Made by a program: the position numbers and the translations under genes. Below, in pieces: positions 8,424-17,185 of a DNA stretch of 64,000 nucleotides. The notes under the pieces are model-generated. The model saw only the letters and a list, made by a program, of their open reading frames with translations, was not told the origin of the DNA and searched no databases. The stretch's first letter is position 1, and every line of letters starts with the position of its first letter. The DNA comes from Aquibacillus rhizosphaerae (GTDB taxonomy: Bacteria > Bacillota > Bacilli > Bacillales > Amphibacillaceae): NCBI RefSeq assembly GCF_030282825.1, contig NZ_JASTZU010000058.1, positions 186,001 to 250,000 of the forward strand, in the 5' to 3' direction.

Positions 8424-8556
8424 TTCTCTAACCCTCCATAAAGAAACGTCCTTTATTAAATTTTAACATAAATATCCAATCCAAAAGTGAAAATAGATAG
8501 ATTCTACTTGTCTAAAATACGATTTTTTCCAGGCGCTTTCGAGAAGATTTTTCAAT

Positions 8557-8606
8557 AAAAATAGACCTCCCTATGGACACAAGGTCGTTAGGGTAGGTCT
8601 ATTTTT
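8557..8606. terminator. bidirectional intrinsic terminator
   Basis: AAAAATAGACCT and AGGTCTATTTTT flank CCCTA/TAGGG, giving a long stem with A and T tracts on either side. It ends the TRAP transporter operon (minus strand). Confidence 0.9.
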
Positions 8607-8622
8607 AATTTTACAAAATCAT

Positions 8623-10644
8623 CTAAACAGATGGCTGTGCTTTAGGTTCATCCTTCTTTTGTTTCGTTCTGATTTGGATAACTACGAGAACAATGAAAAT
8701 AGCAAATCCAAATATGTCTGTGTTTCCTTCAGGATAAACTAGCATTAAACCAGTAACAATCGTAATAATTCTTTCTATCCAATGGAGTTTTCTGTACCAA
8801 AAACCAATCATACCCGCTCCAATGGAAATCATACCCAGCAATGCTGTTGCTAAGGACAGAAGTATCTCACCTGCTGTGGCATCAATCATTAGAAGCTGTG
8901 GACTCAATACAAACATATACGGAATAATGTAGGCAGCAATCGCTAATCTTGATGCATTAAACCCTGTCCGAATCGGTTCTCCACCTGAAATCCCTGTTGC
9001 AGCAAAAGCTGCCAGAGCAACTGGAGGTGTGATATCTGCCAAAATCCCAAAATAAAATACGAACATGTGAGCCGCAAGTACTGGAATTGCAAATTGGAAC
9101 TGATCATTTAAAGCAATAATAGCTGGTAACGCTATGGTTGATGTAATGATATAGTTTGCAGTTGTGGGTGAGCCCATTCCAATAATAATTGAAGTAATCA
9201 TTGTAAAAAACAAGGTTAATAACAATAGCGCTTGTGGTGAGCTAGTAATCGAGCTTGCTATATCAACAAGGCTATTTCCTAGTTTTAACCCTAAACCGGT
9301 TTTTGTTACAACACCAACAATTATACCCGCACAAGCTGTTGCAGCTGCTACCCCCAATGCTGTCCGCGCACCAGTTGTCAATCCATCAATCAGTTTACCA
9401 AATGTAAATTTATTGTCATCATCTAAAAACATATTCGTTTCTTTTCTAAATAGGCTGACAGCAATCGTTATTACAATTCCATAAATTGCAGTTCTTTCGA
9501 TACTGTACCCTTCAAATAATAAATAGATAATAGCTAATATCGGCAATAATAGATATATCTTCTTAAATGTTTCTTTTTTATTCGGTATCTCATCCTTTGG
9601 CAATCCTGTAAGTCCCAAACGCTTTGCTTCAAAGTGAGTCATAATCCATATTCCAGCGAAGTATAGGATTGCAGGAATAACTGCTGCTTTGGCAATGTCC
9701 CAATAACCAACACCAGCAAATTCAATCATCAAAAATGCTGCAGCACCCATAATCGGTGGCATTATTTGTCCACCAGTTGATGATGCAGCCTCTACACCAC
9801 CAGCAAAGTTACGTGTGTAACCTAACTTTTTCATCATTGGAATCGTATAGGAACCAGTTGTAACCGTATTTGCAACAGAGCTTCCGGAGATTGTTCCATT
9901 CAGCGCACTAGAGAAAATAGCAACTTTTGCAGGTCCCCCGACACGACGACCGGCAATCACTAATGCTAAATCATTAAAGTATGTGCCTATTCCAGTTTGA
10001 ATCAAGAATGCTCCAAACAATAAGAATAAAAAGATATAGGTAGAAGAAACTTGTAATGGTGTTCCTAGGATACCTTGGGTTGTAAAAAACATCGAATCAA
10101 TTAATTGCTCAAGGCTAAGCCCTCGGTGAGCGAGCATACCAGGCATTTGCTGCCCAAATACTGCATAGATAAGGAAAAATAGTGCTATTATTGTTATTGG
10201 GAGACCAACCGCACGTCTTGCCGCCTCTAAAACTAGCAAAATTGCAATTCCACCAATAATCATTTGTGCTTGGTCAATACCACCAATTTGTTGGACTAAC
10301 GTCTCATAAAATACTGGCCAATAACCCGAAACTCCAATGGACAATAAGACAAGGACCCAATCATACCAGGCAACCTTTCCTTTATCCCCTTTCCTTCTAG
10401 CTGGAAATAATAGAAAAATAAGTGATAAGGCAAATCCTAAGTGGACAGTTCGCTGTATGTAAGCTGTATAAACGCCAAATACACCTGTGTACAGTTGGAA
10501 TAATGAGAAACTAATCAAGCCTAGAATAACTACCCATCCAGCAAAACCTACTAACTTCCGTGAGCTAGCTTCAATATCGTATTTTTCAATCAATTCCTGT
10601 TGCTTTTCTTCTACCAATTTATCATTTTCGTTGTTTTCACTCAC
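8623..10644 (-). CDS. TRAP transporter permease, fused 4TM-12TM (DctQM type, TAXI system)
   Basis: 673-aa permease of a tripartite ATP-independent periplasmic-type transporter, driving uptake of an organic anion with an ion gradient. The small (DctQ-like, about residues 25-150) and large (DctM-like) subunits are fused, as is usual in TAXI systems. The large subunit shows the family's conserved loops, for example SGSSVANTVTTGSYTIPMMKKLGY and GGQIMPPIMGAAAFLM in the first half and MGSPTTANYIITS in the second. GTG at 10644 is preceded by AAAGGAG and overlaps the upstream DUF1850 gene by 8 bp, so they are translationally coupled. The cognate binding protein is two genes upstream. TAXI systems known so far carry dicarboxylates or glutamate; the substrate here is unproven. 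Confidence 0.93.
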   Translation of the reverse strand: MSENNENDKLVEEKQQELIEKYDIEASSRKLVGFAGWVVILGLISFSLFQLYTGVFGVYTAYIQRTVHLGFALSLIFLLFPARRKGDKGKVAWYDWVLVLLSIGVSGYWPVFYETLVQQIGGIDQAQMIIGGIAILLVLEAARRAVGLPITIIALFFLIYAVFGQQMPGMLAHRGLSLEQLIDSMFFTTQGILGTPLQVSSTYIFLFLLFGAFLIQTGIGTYFNDLALVIAGRRVGGPAKVAIFSSALNGTISGSSVANTVTTGSYTIPMMKKLGYTRNFAGGVEAASSTGGQIMPPIMGAAAFLMIEFAGVGYWDIAKAAVIPAILYFAGIWIMTHFEAKRLGLTGLPKDEIPNKKETFKKIYLLLPILAIIYLLFEGYSIERTAIYGIVITIAVSLFRKETNMFLDDDNKFTFGKLIDGLTTGARTALGVAAATACAGIIVGVVTKTGLGLKLGNSLVDIASSITSSPQALLLLTLFFTMITSIIIGMGSPTTANYIITSTIALPAIIALNDQFQFAIPVLAAHMFVFYFGILADITPPVALAAFAATGISGGEPIRTGFNASRLAIAAYIIPYMFVLSPQLLMIDATAGEILLSLATALLGMISIGAGMIGFWYRKLHWIERIITIVTGLMLVYPEGNTDIFGFAIFIVLVVIQIRTKQKKDEPKAQPSV

Positions 10645-11167
10645 TTATTTTCACTCCTTTCAAATATTCCCATAAAGAAATTCTTTCAATTATAATAGTA
10701 AACCATGCTCCAGGCTCGAAATAATCATTGAACCAAACCATGTTCCTATTTTCATTGTTTTCTGATTCCCATACTAAACGATTTTCTGATACCGTTTTCC
10801 CGTTCCTTATTTTCATAGATGGAAAAATATTATTTAGATTACTAATGTGATATTTCCCGTCTTTATATTCAAAGTCTTCTCCTTCTTCAGCATTAGAAGG
10901 CATGCCGATTCCAAACTCTTCATAAATGATTTCATACTGCTCAATTTCTAAATCGTCTGTTACTCTATATTTTTCTACAACATCAGTTAAATGAATGGAA
11001 TGCGTGAAGATTACTTGGAAGGTGTCTCCTTGTTGAAGAGGTAGAAATGCTTCCATGTTATCTGTATTTCTTTCATAAAAGACCAACACGGTGCGGGATG
11101 GAACCAGCAAAACAGTGAGTAGAATGAGTAGAACGAATAAGGAAAGTATTCGTTTTCTTCGTTTCAT
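10637..11167 (-). CDS. DUF1850 domain protein of the TRAP-TAXI operon
   Basis: About 176 aa with an N-terminal signal anchor (ILSLFVLLILLTVLLVPS) and an extracytoplasmic domain. The pattern FTHSIHLTDVVEKYRV and the Glu/Asp-rich middle (YEIIYEEFGIGMPSNAEEG) are typical of DUF1850, a family found almost only beside TAXI-type TRAP genes. Its exact role is unknown; an accessory of the importer is likely. ATG at 11167 follows GGTGGAG; the longer frame to 11182 lacks a ribosome site. Confidence 0.85.
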   Translation of the reverse strand: MKRRKRILSLFVLLILLTVLLVPSRTVLVFYERNTDNMEAFLPLQQGDTFQVIFTHSIHLTDVVEKYRVTDDLEIEQYEIIYEEFGIGMPSNAEEGEDFEYKDGKYHISNLNNIFPSMKIRNGKTVSENRLVWESENNENRNMVWFNDYFEPGAWFTIIIERISLWEYLKGVKISE

Positions 11168-11232
11168 TAAAAACTCCACCAATTCTTGTACATGATAAAT
11201 AATTATGTAAAAAAAAGCAACTATTATAAGAA

Positions 11233-11277
11233 AATAGCCGGTAGCAAATACCTAAACACTAGGTTTACAACCGGCCT
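11233..11277 (-). terminator. hairpin between TAXI binding protein and DUF1850 gene
   Basis: GCCGGT and ACCGGC enclose AACCTA/TTAGGT, followed on the minus strand by TATTTTCTT. A partial terminator here would give more binding protein than permease, a common arrangement in importer operons; the uneven output is inference. Confidence 0.7.
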
Positions 11278-11313
11278 TTCCTTTTAATAGTTAAGGGTAA
11301 GTAGCAAAAGCTA

Positions 11314-12333
11314 TTACTCGATTATTCCTGCTTCTGTAAAGTATTTTTCTGCACCAGGATGTAAATCAATACCGATACCATCCAAAGCAGATTCACTAGT
11401 AATAAATTCACCCTTAGCGTGTGTAATTGTTCCTGTATTTTCAAAAATAGATTTTGTAATGTTATAAACAACATCTTCAGATAGACTATCTGTCACAGCA
11501 AGCATTGCAAGAACAGCAACTGTAGTCACATCTTCTTCAAGTCCATATGTGCCAGCAGTAATCTTATCTGTTGCATAATATGGATATTGTTCAACAAGCT
11601 CATCAATCTTATCTTGTGCGATTGGAACAATACCTACCTCTGTAGTTGCACTTAAACCTTCAACAGCACCGGTTGGTGTACCAGATGTAATGAATGCAGC
11701 ATCGATATTACCATCCTGAATTCCACCAGTAGATTCACCAAAATCAAGGTTTTGCGCATCAATATCATCCATTGATAAACCATGAACACTAAGGATTTGC
11801 TCTGCGTTCACATACGTACCTGAACCAGGCGCTCCGACTGAAACCGTTTTTCCTTCTAAATCTTCAACAGAAGTAATACCTGAATTTGCAGTTGTAACGA
11901 TTTGAATTGTTTCAGGATAAAGTGAACCAATTGCTAATACATTATCAACTGGATTCCCGTCAAATGAATTAATACCTTCAATAGCATTTGCTACTACGTC
12001 TGTTTGAACAAACGCCAATTCAGCTTCGCCCTCTTGCAAAGAGATTACGTTATCTGCCGAAGCATTAGATGAAATCGCATCTGTTTGAATACCAGTTTCA
12101 TCAGAAATGATGCTAGCCATTTCTCCGCCTAACGGATAATATGTACCACTTGTTCCACCAGTCAACATACTCAAGAACTTAGGAGCATCTTCACCTTCAC
12201 TAGCTCCTTCGTTTTCTGACTCTGTATTACCTGTATCGGAACTTGTATCACCTTCACTATCATCCCCACCACAAGCTGCTAAAAACATGGTTAAAGATAG
12301 AAGTAGAACAGTTAAAAATAGAAATTTTTTCAT
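11314..12333 (-). CDS. TAXI-family TRAP solute-binding lipoprotein
   Basis: Extracellular lipoprotein of 339 aa that captures the substrate for the TRAP permease. It has a lipoprotein signal (LTMFLAACGG), a low-complexity Asp/Ser/Glu linker, and the TAXI fold signature TGGTSGTYYPLGGEMA near the mature start, then ISSNASADNVISLQEGEAELAFVQTD. ATG at 12333 (MKKFLFL) follows GGGGGAG; ten earlier codons lack a ribosome site. First gene of the operon, with an inter-cistronic hairpin after it. The substrate is undetermined. Confidence 0.92.
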   Translation of the reverse strand: MKKFLFLTVLLLSLTMFLAACGGDDSEGDTSSDTGNTESENEGASEGEDAPKFLSMLTGGTSGTYYPLGGEMASIISDETGIQTDAISSNASADNVISLQEGEAELAFVQTDVVANAIEGINSFDGNPVDNVLAIGSLYPETIQIVTTANSGITSVEDLEGKTVSVGAPGSGTYVNAEQILSVHGLSMDDIDAQNLDFGESTGGIQDGNIDAAFITSGTPTGAVEGLSATTEVGIVPIAQDKIDELVEQYPYYATDKITAGTYGLEEDVTTVAVLAMLAVTDSLSEDVVYNITKSIFENTGTITHAKGEFITSESALDGIGIDLHPGAEKYFTEAGIIE

Positions 12334-12426
12334 TGAAACTCCCCCTTTTTTTAATGGACCCAAACAATATATTACACTTATATTACAGTAATTGTCAATA
12401 TATTCAAACTTTGCAAAGTGGACCTA

Positions 12427-12445
12427 GGTACAGGTTCCTTGTCTC
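12427..12445. repeat. copy of a GGnACAGGTnCCTTGTCnC motif
   Basis: GGTACAGGTTCCTTGTCTC. Matches 16 of 19 bases of a second copy at 35386-35404. Short intergenic motifs of this kind recur in Bacillales genomes; function unknown. Confidence 0.45.
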
Positions 12446-12494
12446 ATTATGAAAGCCTTTATTTACTTTTAAAAGTTCTTAACCCATCTTTTAT

Positions 12495-12794
12495 CTACTC
12501 ACACGACAGGTTAATAGTTTCAAAATGTTCAACCACAGGAAATGGATCATAAAAATGATGTAATTGCTTTTTCCACTCCTGATATTCTATTGACTGTCTA
12601 AAACCAATCGTGTGGTCTTCTAGCTTTTCCCACTTCACTAATAAAAGATATTTCCCCTCTACTTCCATGCAACGTTGAAGTTCATGTGAAATATAGCCTT
12701 TCATTGAAGAAATGATTTTTGATGCCGTATGAAATGCTTCTTCATATTCCTTTTCTTTACCTTGTTTGACCTGAAGCATCGCCGCTTCTAATAT
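12495..12794 (-). CDS. antibiotic biosynthesis monooxygenase (ABM) domain protein
   Basis: About 99 aa from the chosen start, a ferredoxin-like dimeric alpha+beta barrel: MILEAAMLQVKQGKEKEYEEAF, then SMKGYISHELQRCMEVEGKYLLLVKWEKLEDH, then the closing helix FRQSIEYQEWKKQL. The family includes heme-degrading and quinol monooxygenases and many unassigned proteins. It lacks the NWxxxxG-type signature of IsdG, so heme degradation is not supported. ATG at 12794 follows AAGGAAG; the longer frame to 12854 has no ribosome site. Confidence 0.75.
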   Translation of the reverse strand: MLEAAMLQVKQGKEKEYEEAFHTASKIISSMKGYISHELQRCMEVEGKYLLLVKWEKLEDHTIGFRQSIEYQEWKKQLHHFYDPFPVVEHFETINLSCE

Positions 12795-12861
12795 CATAAA
12801 TGCCACTTCCTTATCTATATGTAATTTAAAGAACTGGTCTCTTATCATTTCCAATTATTTT

Positions 12862-13389
12862 TCACTTAAGATAATCAAGTACCATTTTCACTCGTTCTTC
12901 AAGTGAATAATCCCACTCAATCCTTAATACTGGACAGGTTAATTCGGACATCCAATGTTCGTGAAGTATCTTACTTCTAACTTCCATGCCTGCCTTATCA
13001 TATAAAGAAGCCCACTCTAGAAAAGTCTTTGATTGCTCATACTTACTACCACCAGGCAATATTTCATTTCCATAACGTTGAAATTCCCGTTTTTGTAATC
13101 TTTCAAGTCTTATGTGTGGAGGTATCCACAAAAATATAGTAAGGTCGAAATAAGCTCTAAAGTCATCTCCCCAACCACAAACTGCCCCAGATAAGATCCA
13201 GTTTTCATATTGTGTTAGATCTTTTCTAAGCATTGTTCTTCTTTCCATAACTTGTCTTTGTTCTGTGTATTTCGTTATCCAAAAATAATCATCTGTATCA
13301 AGTTGTGTATGTGGAAGATATTCCGATAATGTTGATCCTAGTGTAGATGTTCCTGAACCAGCTGCACCAAAAATATGAATTCTTTTCAC
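12862..13389 (-). CDS. P-loop NTPase, adenylate-kinase-like (AAA_18 type)
   Basis: 175-aa P-loop protein beginning KRIHIFGAAGSGTSTLGSTL, a Walker A with Ser in place of the usual Lys (GAAGSGTST). The DTDDYFW motif after the first helix and LTIFLWIPPHIRLERLQKREFQRYG are typical of the small family of putative nucleoside or shikimate-type kinases annotated as adenylate kinase in bacilli. The missing P-loop lysine is common in this subfamily as I recall, so activity is uncertain. It precedes the ABM gene by 67 bp on the same strand. Confidence 0.7.
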   Translation of the reverse strand: MKRIHIFGAAGSGTSTLGSTLSEYLPHTQLDTDDYFWITKYTEQRQVMERRTMLRKDLTQYENWILSGAVCGWGDDFRAYFDLTIFLWIPPHIRLERLQKREFQRYGNEILPGGSKYEQSKTFLEWASLYDKAGMEVRSKILHEHWMSELTCPVLRIEWDYSLEERVKMVLDYLK

Positions 13390-13613
13390 ACAATTTCCCC
13401 TTTCCTAGTAGAGGTTTGGTTCAAGGTTGCATTGACACAATTGTTAGCCCGATGTCTATATAATTTAAGAGATTTCATCTAAGGAAATATTATCTTTGCA
13501 TCACGGGTAAAATACAAACATTAACTAGTGAATTGAATTTAATGTGCCTTATATAACTCCTCTAAAAATCTTTAAGTCTTTGATTATATTCCAATAATTA
13601 TTACCTATGATTT

Positions 13614-13709
13614 TTACTCTTCGTTATTCTTTTCTTTTTTGTTTTTCCCCCTCATCGCGAAAGCAATAGAGCTGCATATGTCAGCAATAACAGAAAATAT
13701 TGCAGCCAT
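13614..13709 (-). CDS. 31-aa amphipathic peptide
   Basis: Short frame MAAIFSVIADICSSIAFAMR followed by a Lys/Asn/Glu-rich tail. AAAAGGAG lies 8 nt before the ATG at 13709, which is a strong site. The hydrophobic N terminus with basic tail resembles small membrane-active or regulatory peptides. No terminator or antisense promoter is evident nearby, so a toxin role is not supported. Too short for standard gene calls. Confidence 0.5.
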   Translation of the reverse strand: MAAIFSVIADICSSIAFAMRGKNKKEKNNEE

Positions 13710-13810
13710 TTTTATCACTCCTTTTCAATTAAAGTGTTCATAACACCACTTAATGTATAGTCTTACCTATGAAGTAAATTAAAACCTTGTGATTTAACAA
13801 AAACATACCA

Positions 13811-14026
13811 TTATAAAGATGGCGGATAATCAGGCATTGTGTTTGCAAGAATTATATATATAAGAAAATTAGCAGGTAATAAAATAAATATTAGTCTCAC
13901 TGCAAAAGAAGATATGCCAGTAAATTCAGCTATACCACCACAAACTCCAGATATTGACTTATCAGTGGACGATTTTCTTAATTTATTTTTCAATAGGATT
14001 CCAACTTTCACCTTGTCTAAGTTCAT
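13811..14026 (-). CDS. PspC domain protein
   Basis: 71-aa membrane protein. KLRKSSTDKSISGVCGGIAEF is the PspC signature, followed by two hydrophobic stretches (FAVRLIFILLPANFLIYIILANTMP). PspC-domain proteins take part in cell-envelope stress responses; in bacilli the short stand-alone versions have no proven role. The short N-terminal extension (MNLDKVKVGILLKN) before the usual start of the domain may mean that a later start is used. Confidence 0.8.
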   Translation of the reverse strand: MNLDKVKVGILLKNKLRKSSTDKSISGVCGGIAEFTGISSFAVRLIFILLPANFLIYIILANTMPDYPPSL

Positions 14027-14343
14027 TTATTTTCACTTTCCAGAATTCTTATACTTTTTCTTGATAAAAGAACTCATACCTGTATCAATCCCTACATCCA
14101 TCAGTGCTGAAATCGAATAAAAAAGTTGCCAATATTTATAGATAACTATATTTCGATTTTAACATATTTACCCAATTGTATCGTCACAATGTCACAAAAA
14201 TAAAAGAATCGCCAATAAATCTAAATAGTTTCGATACCCTGGAGAAAATCTAAAATAACGGTTAAGTTGAATTATCATATTAAATCGTATGCACTTTAAA
14301 AATAACAGCACAAAAGCATGCGAAGAACGCTTAGTATACTATT

Positions 14344-14461
14344 GAGACCCCAAAAAGTTAGACAGATTTATTTTATGCAGCACGTTGGCAAGAGTTCAGT
14401 ATTGTATCGTCTTGTACCACTAAGTCCATTTAAGTGATATAGTTTATAATGATTCCCCATT
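14344..14461 (-). mobile_element. IS3-family (IS150-like) insertion sequence remnant
   Basis: GAGACCCCAAAAAGTTAGAC at 14345-14364 looks like the terminal inverted repeat of IS150-group elements. Next to it, on the minus strand, the DNA spells in shifting frames the usual end of the IS3 transposase (LNGLS, then QYxT, then QRAA and a stop), with at least one indel. Only this end remains; no second end or transposase body is seen. A scar, not a functional element. Confidence 0.7.
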
Positions 14462-14568
14462 TATAAATCTAATCCCTTAATGTGTAGGACATCTCAAAAA
14501 GACGCCTTCTTATTCAAAAAAGCGCCTGATTGCGGAATTTCATCTGCCCTTCAAAACTCGCAATTCTT

Positions 14569-14958
14569 TTATCTTGTAGCATTCATTACTTTATAAATAA
14601 CACTGCCAAAAGTAAACTTAACAGGGTATAATGAAAGAACCACAGCAATAATCACGCTCAGTGTCTTTATCCCCCCAGTTAAGTGAAATATATCGTTTAT
14701 CAGGTAATTAGCTAATTTGATAAGACCAAATACAATACCAATCGACACAATAAATGCAATCATTATTAGAATTACTTGTAGGAAGGACATCTGTTTTATC
14801 CTTCCAATTTTTTTAATGCTGCCATCGTTAATCGAAAAAGACAAGTACGCCATTGGGGTTAATAGTAAGTACCAACTTGAATAGCCAAACCCTATCCACG
14901 AAGCACCCATTCCCAAAAGCAGAATCCACCCAATTATTTTAAAGGTTTTTCTACTCAC
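14569..14958 (-). CDS. hypothetical membrane protein, 4 TM
   Basis: 129 aa with about four hydrophobic segments (IIGWILLLGMGASWIGFGY, WYLLLTPMAYLSF, LQVILIMIAFIVSIGIVFGLI, TLSVIIAVVLSLYPV). GTG at 14958 follows GGGAG. A broken small membrane-protein gene lies just upstream on the same strand. No family is recognised. Confidence 0.6.
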   Translation of the reverse strand: MSRKTFKIIGWILLLGMGASWIGFGYSSWYLLLTPMAYLSFSINDGSIKKIGRIKQMSFLQVILIMIAFIVSIGIVFGLIKLANYLINDIFHLTGGIKTLSVIIAVVLSLYPVKFTFGSVIYKVMNATR

Positions 14959-15079
14959 TTAAACACTCCCATAAAAAAATGATATATAGTTAATTTGCCT
15001 AATTGTCCTGAGTGGCGCTAATTCCTATTCTAGAATTACTATCTATAGTTGAAAAGTTTATCTTAAACAAACTTGACAA

Positions 15080-15276
15080 TTATCCAGTTGGAGTACTCGT
15101 TTGGGACATCATTAAACCGAAAGCGAAAAACGCCCCGCTTCCAAATGAGATGATTATTGCTAAAATCGCAAGGGAATTTCTTTCCGTATCTTTAAAAAAT
15201 AGCCATAAAACCAAAAATCAAAGATAGAATGATTGACAACGAAACAAGAGTAGCTTAACCAAGAGAACCTTTTCAA
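15080..15276 (-). pseudogene. frameshifted small membrane-protein gene
   Basis: A good start (GAGGAG, then TTG at 15276, LKRFSWL) leads into a frame that soon fails. Membrane-like sequence continues in a second frame (TLVSLSIILSLIFGFMAIF) and, after a run of six T, in a third (DTERNSLAILAIIISFGSGAFFAFGLMM). Two frameshifts are needed to join them. The family is not recognised. Confidence 0.5.
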
Positions 15277-15555
15277 TTGAACACTCCTCAAGTGTATCAA
15301 TCCTTCGTCGTATGTTATTTTAAGAAAACCCTTCACAAACTCTATACTTTTTCAACATAAAATTACAATCATCTAATTGGTCTATAAATATCAACATAGC
15401 AAATAGGCATACCCAATAAACATTGAAATATAAGTAAAAAACGTATTCGATTTGGTCTGTTAATTAGTATGGTATTTCTTATGTTTCTAAACCGAAACGG
15501 GACTTACTTACAATAAATCCTACTCCTTATTACCTTGTGCTTACTATTTAACTTC

Positions 15556-16215
15556 TTATTCACCTATCTTAGGTAATAATTCCTTTAATTCTAACAGATC
15601 ATCAATTACTAAGTCCGCTTGAGAGAGTTCATCATCTCTTGCAAAGTCAAAGTTACATCCAATTGCCACTAAATCATTTTCTTTCGCTGCATTTATATCA
15701 GATAAGCGGTCCCCAATGACTGCTCCATTTTTAATACTATACTTTTTTTTAATAGATTTTACTAAATCTGATTTATCAAGCGTTTCAATATGTTGGATAC
15801 TAAATGTTTCAATTACCCAGGTATCCAAGTTATAATAAGTTACTATTGCTTTTAAATATTCCGTTAAGCCATTACTAGCTATGTAAATGGAACAATTATT
15901 CTCCTTTAAATAACTAAAAACTTCCTTCACATCAGGATATAAAGCACCTTTCCCACTCTTTATATTTTCAACTAACCTTTGTAGAAAATAAGCATCTGTT
16001 TTTTCTCTTATTTCATTAGAATGATTCGGTAACAAAGCTTCCCACACTTTGGGTAAAGGTACACCCATAATTTCACGATATGTATCAATAGGTGTCACCG
16101 TATTCCATTCATTTAGAGAACGTAAATAATCAAACGTATCGTTCAGTGATAATTCCAAAATTTTATCTGTTTGAAACAGTGTTCCATCCATATCAAAGAT
16201 AAATGATTGCGACAA
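15556..16215 (-). CDS. HAD superfamily hydrolase (phosphoglycolate phosphatase-like)
   Basis: 219-aa cytosolic phosphatase. All four HAD motifs are visible: DMDGT (residues 8-12, nucleophile Asp), IASNG (motif II), the conserved Lys in LDKSDLV, and IGDRLSDINAAKEN (motif IV). A helical cap lies between motifs I and II, fitting subclass IA. The substrate is unknown; small sugar phosphates or nucleotides are usual. TTG at 16215 has AGGAG upstream. It may be cotranscribed with the small membrane protein upstream. Confidence 0.85.
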   Translation of the reverse strand: MSQSFIFDMDGTLFQTDKILELSLNDTFDYLRSLNEWNTVTPIDTYREIMGVPLPKVWEALLPNHSNEIREKTDAYFLQRLVENIKSGKGALYPDVKEVFSYLKENNCSIYIASNGLTEYLKAIVTYYNLDTWVIETFSIQHIETLDKSDLVKSIKKKYSIKNGAVIGDRLSDINAAKENDLVAIGCNFDFARDDELSQADLVIDDLLELKELLPKIGE

Positions 16216-16261
16216 TTTTTCCCACTCCTATTAATGCATCTAAACTTTCTCTTATCTAACT

Positions 16262-16453
16262 CTAGCTTTTAGTCAATAATAGTTTTAGTTTAAAACTACC
16301 TGCAATTGCACCGATAAGTCCAGTAATAGCGAATATGTAGGCGACAAAGAGAGGAGTCGATGAAAGTGATTCCGTAACCAATCTAAATACCCCCACAGCA
16401 AGCAATAGAATACTACCAGTGAGACCTAAGACCGTTCGTGTTAAATTATTCAA
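16262..16453 (-). CDS. small membrane protein (two TM)
   Basis: About 63 aa with hydrophobic stretches TVLGLTGSILLLAVGVFRLV and FVAYIFAITGLIGAIAG. TTG at 16453 has GGGAG 8 nt upstream; the longer frame to 16468 includes that site itself. It lies 46 bp upstream of the HAD hydrolase gene on the same strand. Function unknown. Confidence 0.55.
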   Translation of the reverse strand: MNNLTRTVLGLTGSILLLAVGVFRLVTESLSSTPLFVAYIFAITGLIGAIAGSFKLKLLLTKS

Positions 16454-16498
16454 ATCTTTCACTCCCAAAAAAAGTACTTTTTTCTATTTAAATCGTAA

Positions 16499-16999
16499 TC
16501 AATTATTAATTGAAATAGTCATTGTCCATGATGTTCCAGATGAATCATATTTTTTAAATCCTAGCTTTTTATAAAGATTTAATGCTTGCCTATTATTAGG
16601 ATCAACACTAAGAGAAAGAGAAAGAGAATTATAACCATCCCTAAAGCCAGATTCAAATAACCTTTCCATTAGTATCGTGCCAATCCCCATACCTCTAGCT
16701 TCATTACATAATGCTATACCTAGTTCAGGCGTTTTATCATCTATATAGCCATAACCTTTTTGATTTTCAGAAAAAAGACGATACCAAGCTGCACCAACAG
16801 GATCATTATCATCATTAAAAGCAATTAACGCTCTATCACCTGTTCTTCCCCACCCATCATAATATATTTTAATATGTGGCGAATTTAATAACTCTTGTTT
16901 TGATGGCTTATTTTCTGGAATATAAATGGCTTCATATATCATATCTGTTAAAAATTCTAACTCTCTTTTATTTTGGTGCATTGTTCTTACATGTACCAA
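16499..16999 (-). CDS. GNAT family N-acetyltransferase
   Basis: 166 aa. GNAT features: PELGIALCNEARGMGIGTILMERLFE, in which RGMGIG is the acetyl-CoA loop, and LSVDPNNRQALNLYKKLGFKKYD near the C terminus. The N terminus (RELEFLTDMIYEAIY) is typical of the subgroup often annotated as acetyltransferase without substrate. TTG at 16999 follows AAGGTG. Confidence 0.8.
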   Translation of the reverse strand: MVHVRTMHQNKRELEFLTDMIYEAIYIPENKPSKQELLNSPHIKIYYDGWGRTGDRALIAFNDDNDPVGAAWYRLFSENQKGYGYIDDKTPELGIALCNEARGMGIGTILMERLFESGFRDGYNSLSLSLSVDPNNRQALNLYKKLGFKKYDSSGTSWTMTISINN

Positions 17000-17061
17000 G
17001 TTTGATCACCTTATTTCTCCGGAGACTAGGTGTGAATCTCCTTATTCAGCAAAAATCCGTT

Positions 17062-17185
17062 AATTTAATCAATTTCATAATACCAATTTTGTCGTTACCT
17101 ACAGCAATATATAGTTGGATAAAACTATTTCCAAACTATATACTGCCCTTAGATGACTGAATAAGGTAATTATGAAATTGACTCA
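17062..17185. repeat. interspersed repeat, copy 1 (inverted-repeat element)
   Basis: Begins TTAATCAATTTCATAATACC and ends TAAGGTAATTATGAAATTGA, so the ends are near-perfect inverted repeats. A shorter copy lies at 38428-38497 with almost identical ends and the same GACTGAATAAGGTAATTATG core. This copy has about 55 extra central bases (17100-17155). Its right end overlaps the stop codon of the NUDIX gene. It resembles a miniature inverted-repeat element. Confidence 0.65.

Noticed and set aside
12495-12794. IsdG-type heme monooxygenase
   Set aside because: The ABM fold is present but the heme-degrading active-site pattern is not seen, and no heme uptake genes are adjacent.
14034-14102. Short minus-strand frame before the PspC gene (MDVGIDTGMSSFIKKKYKNS)
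   Set aside because: Looks faintly protein-like but has no ribosome site and no recognisable family.
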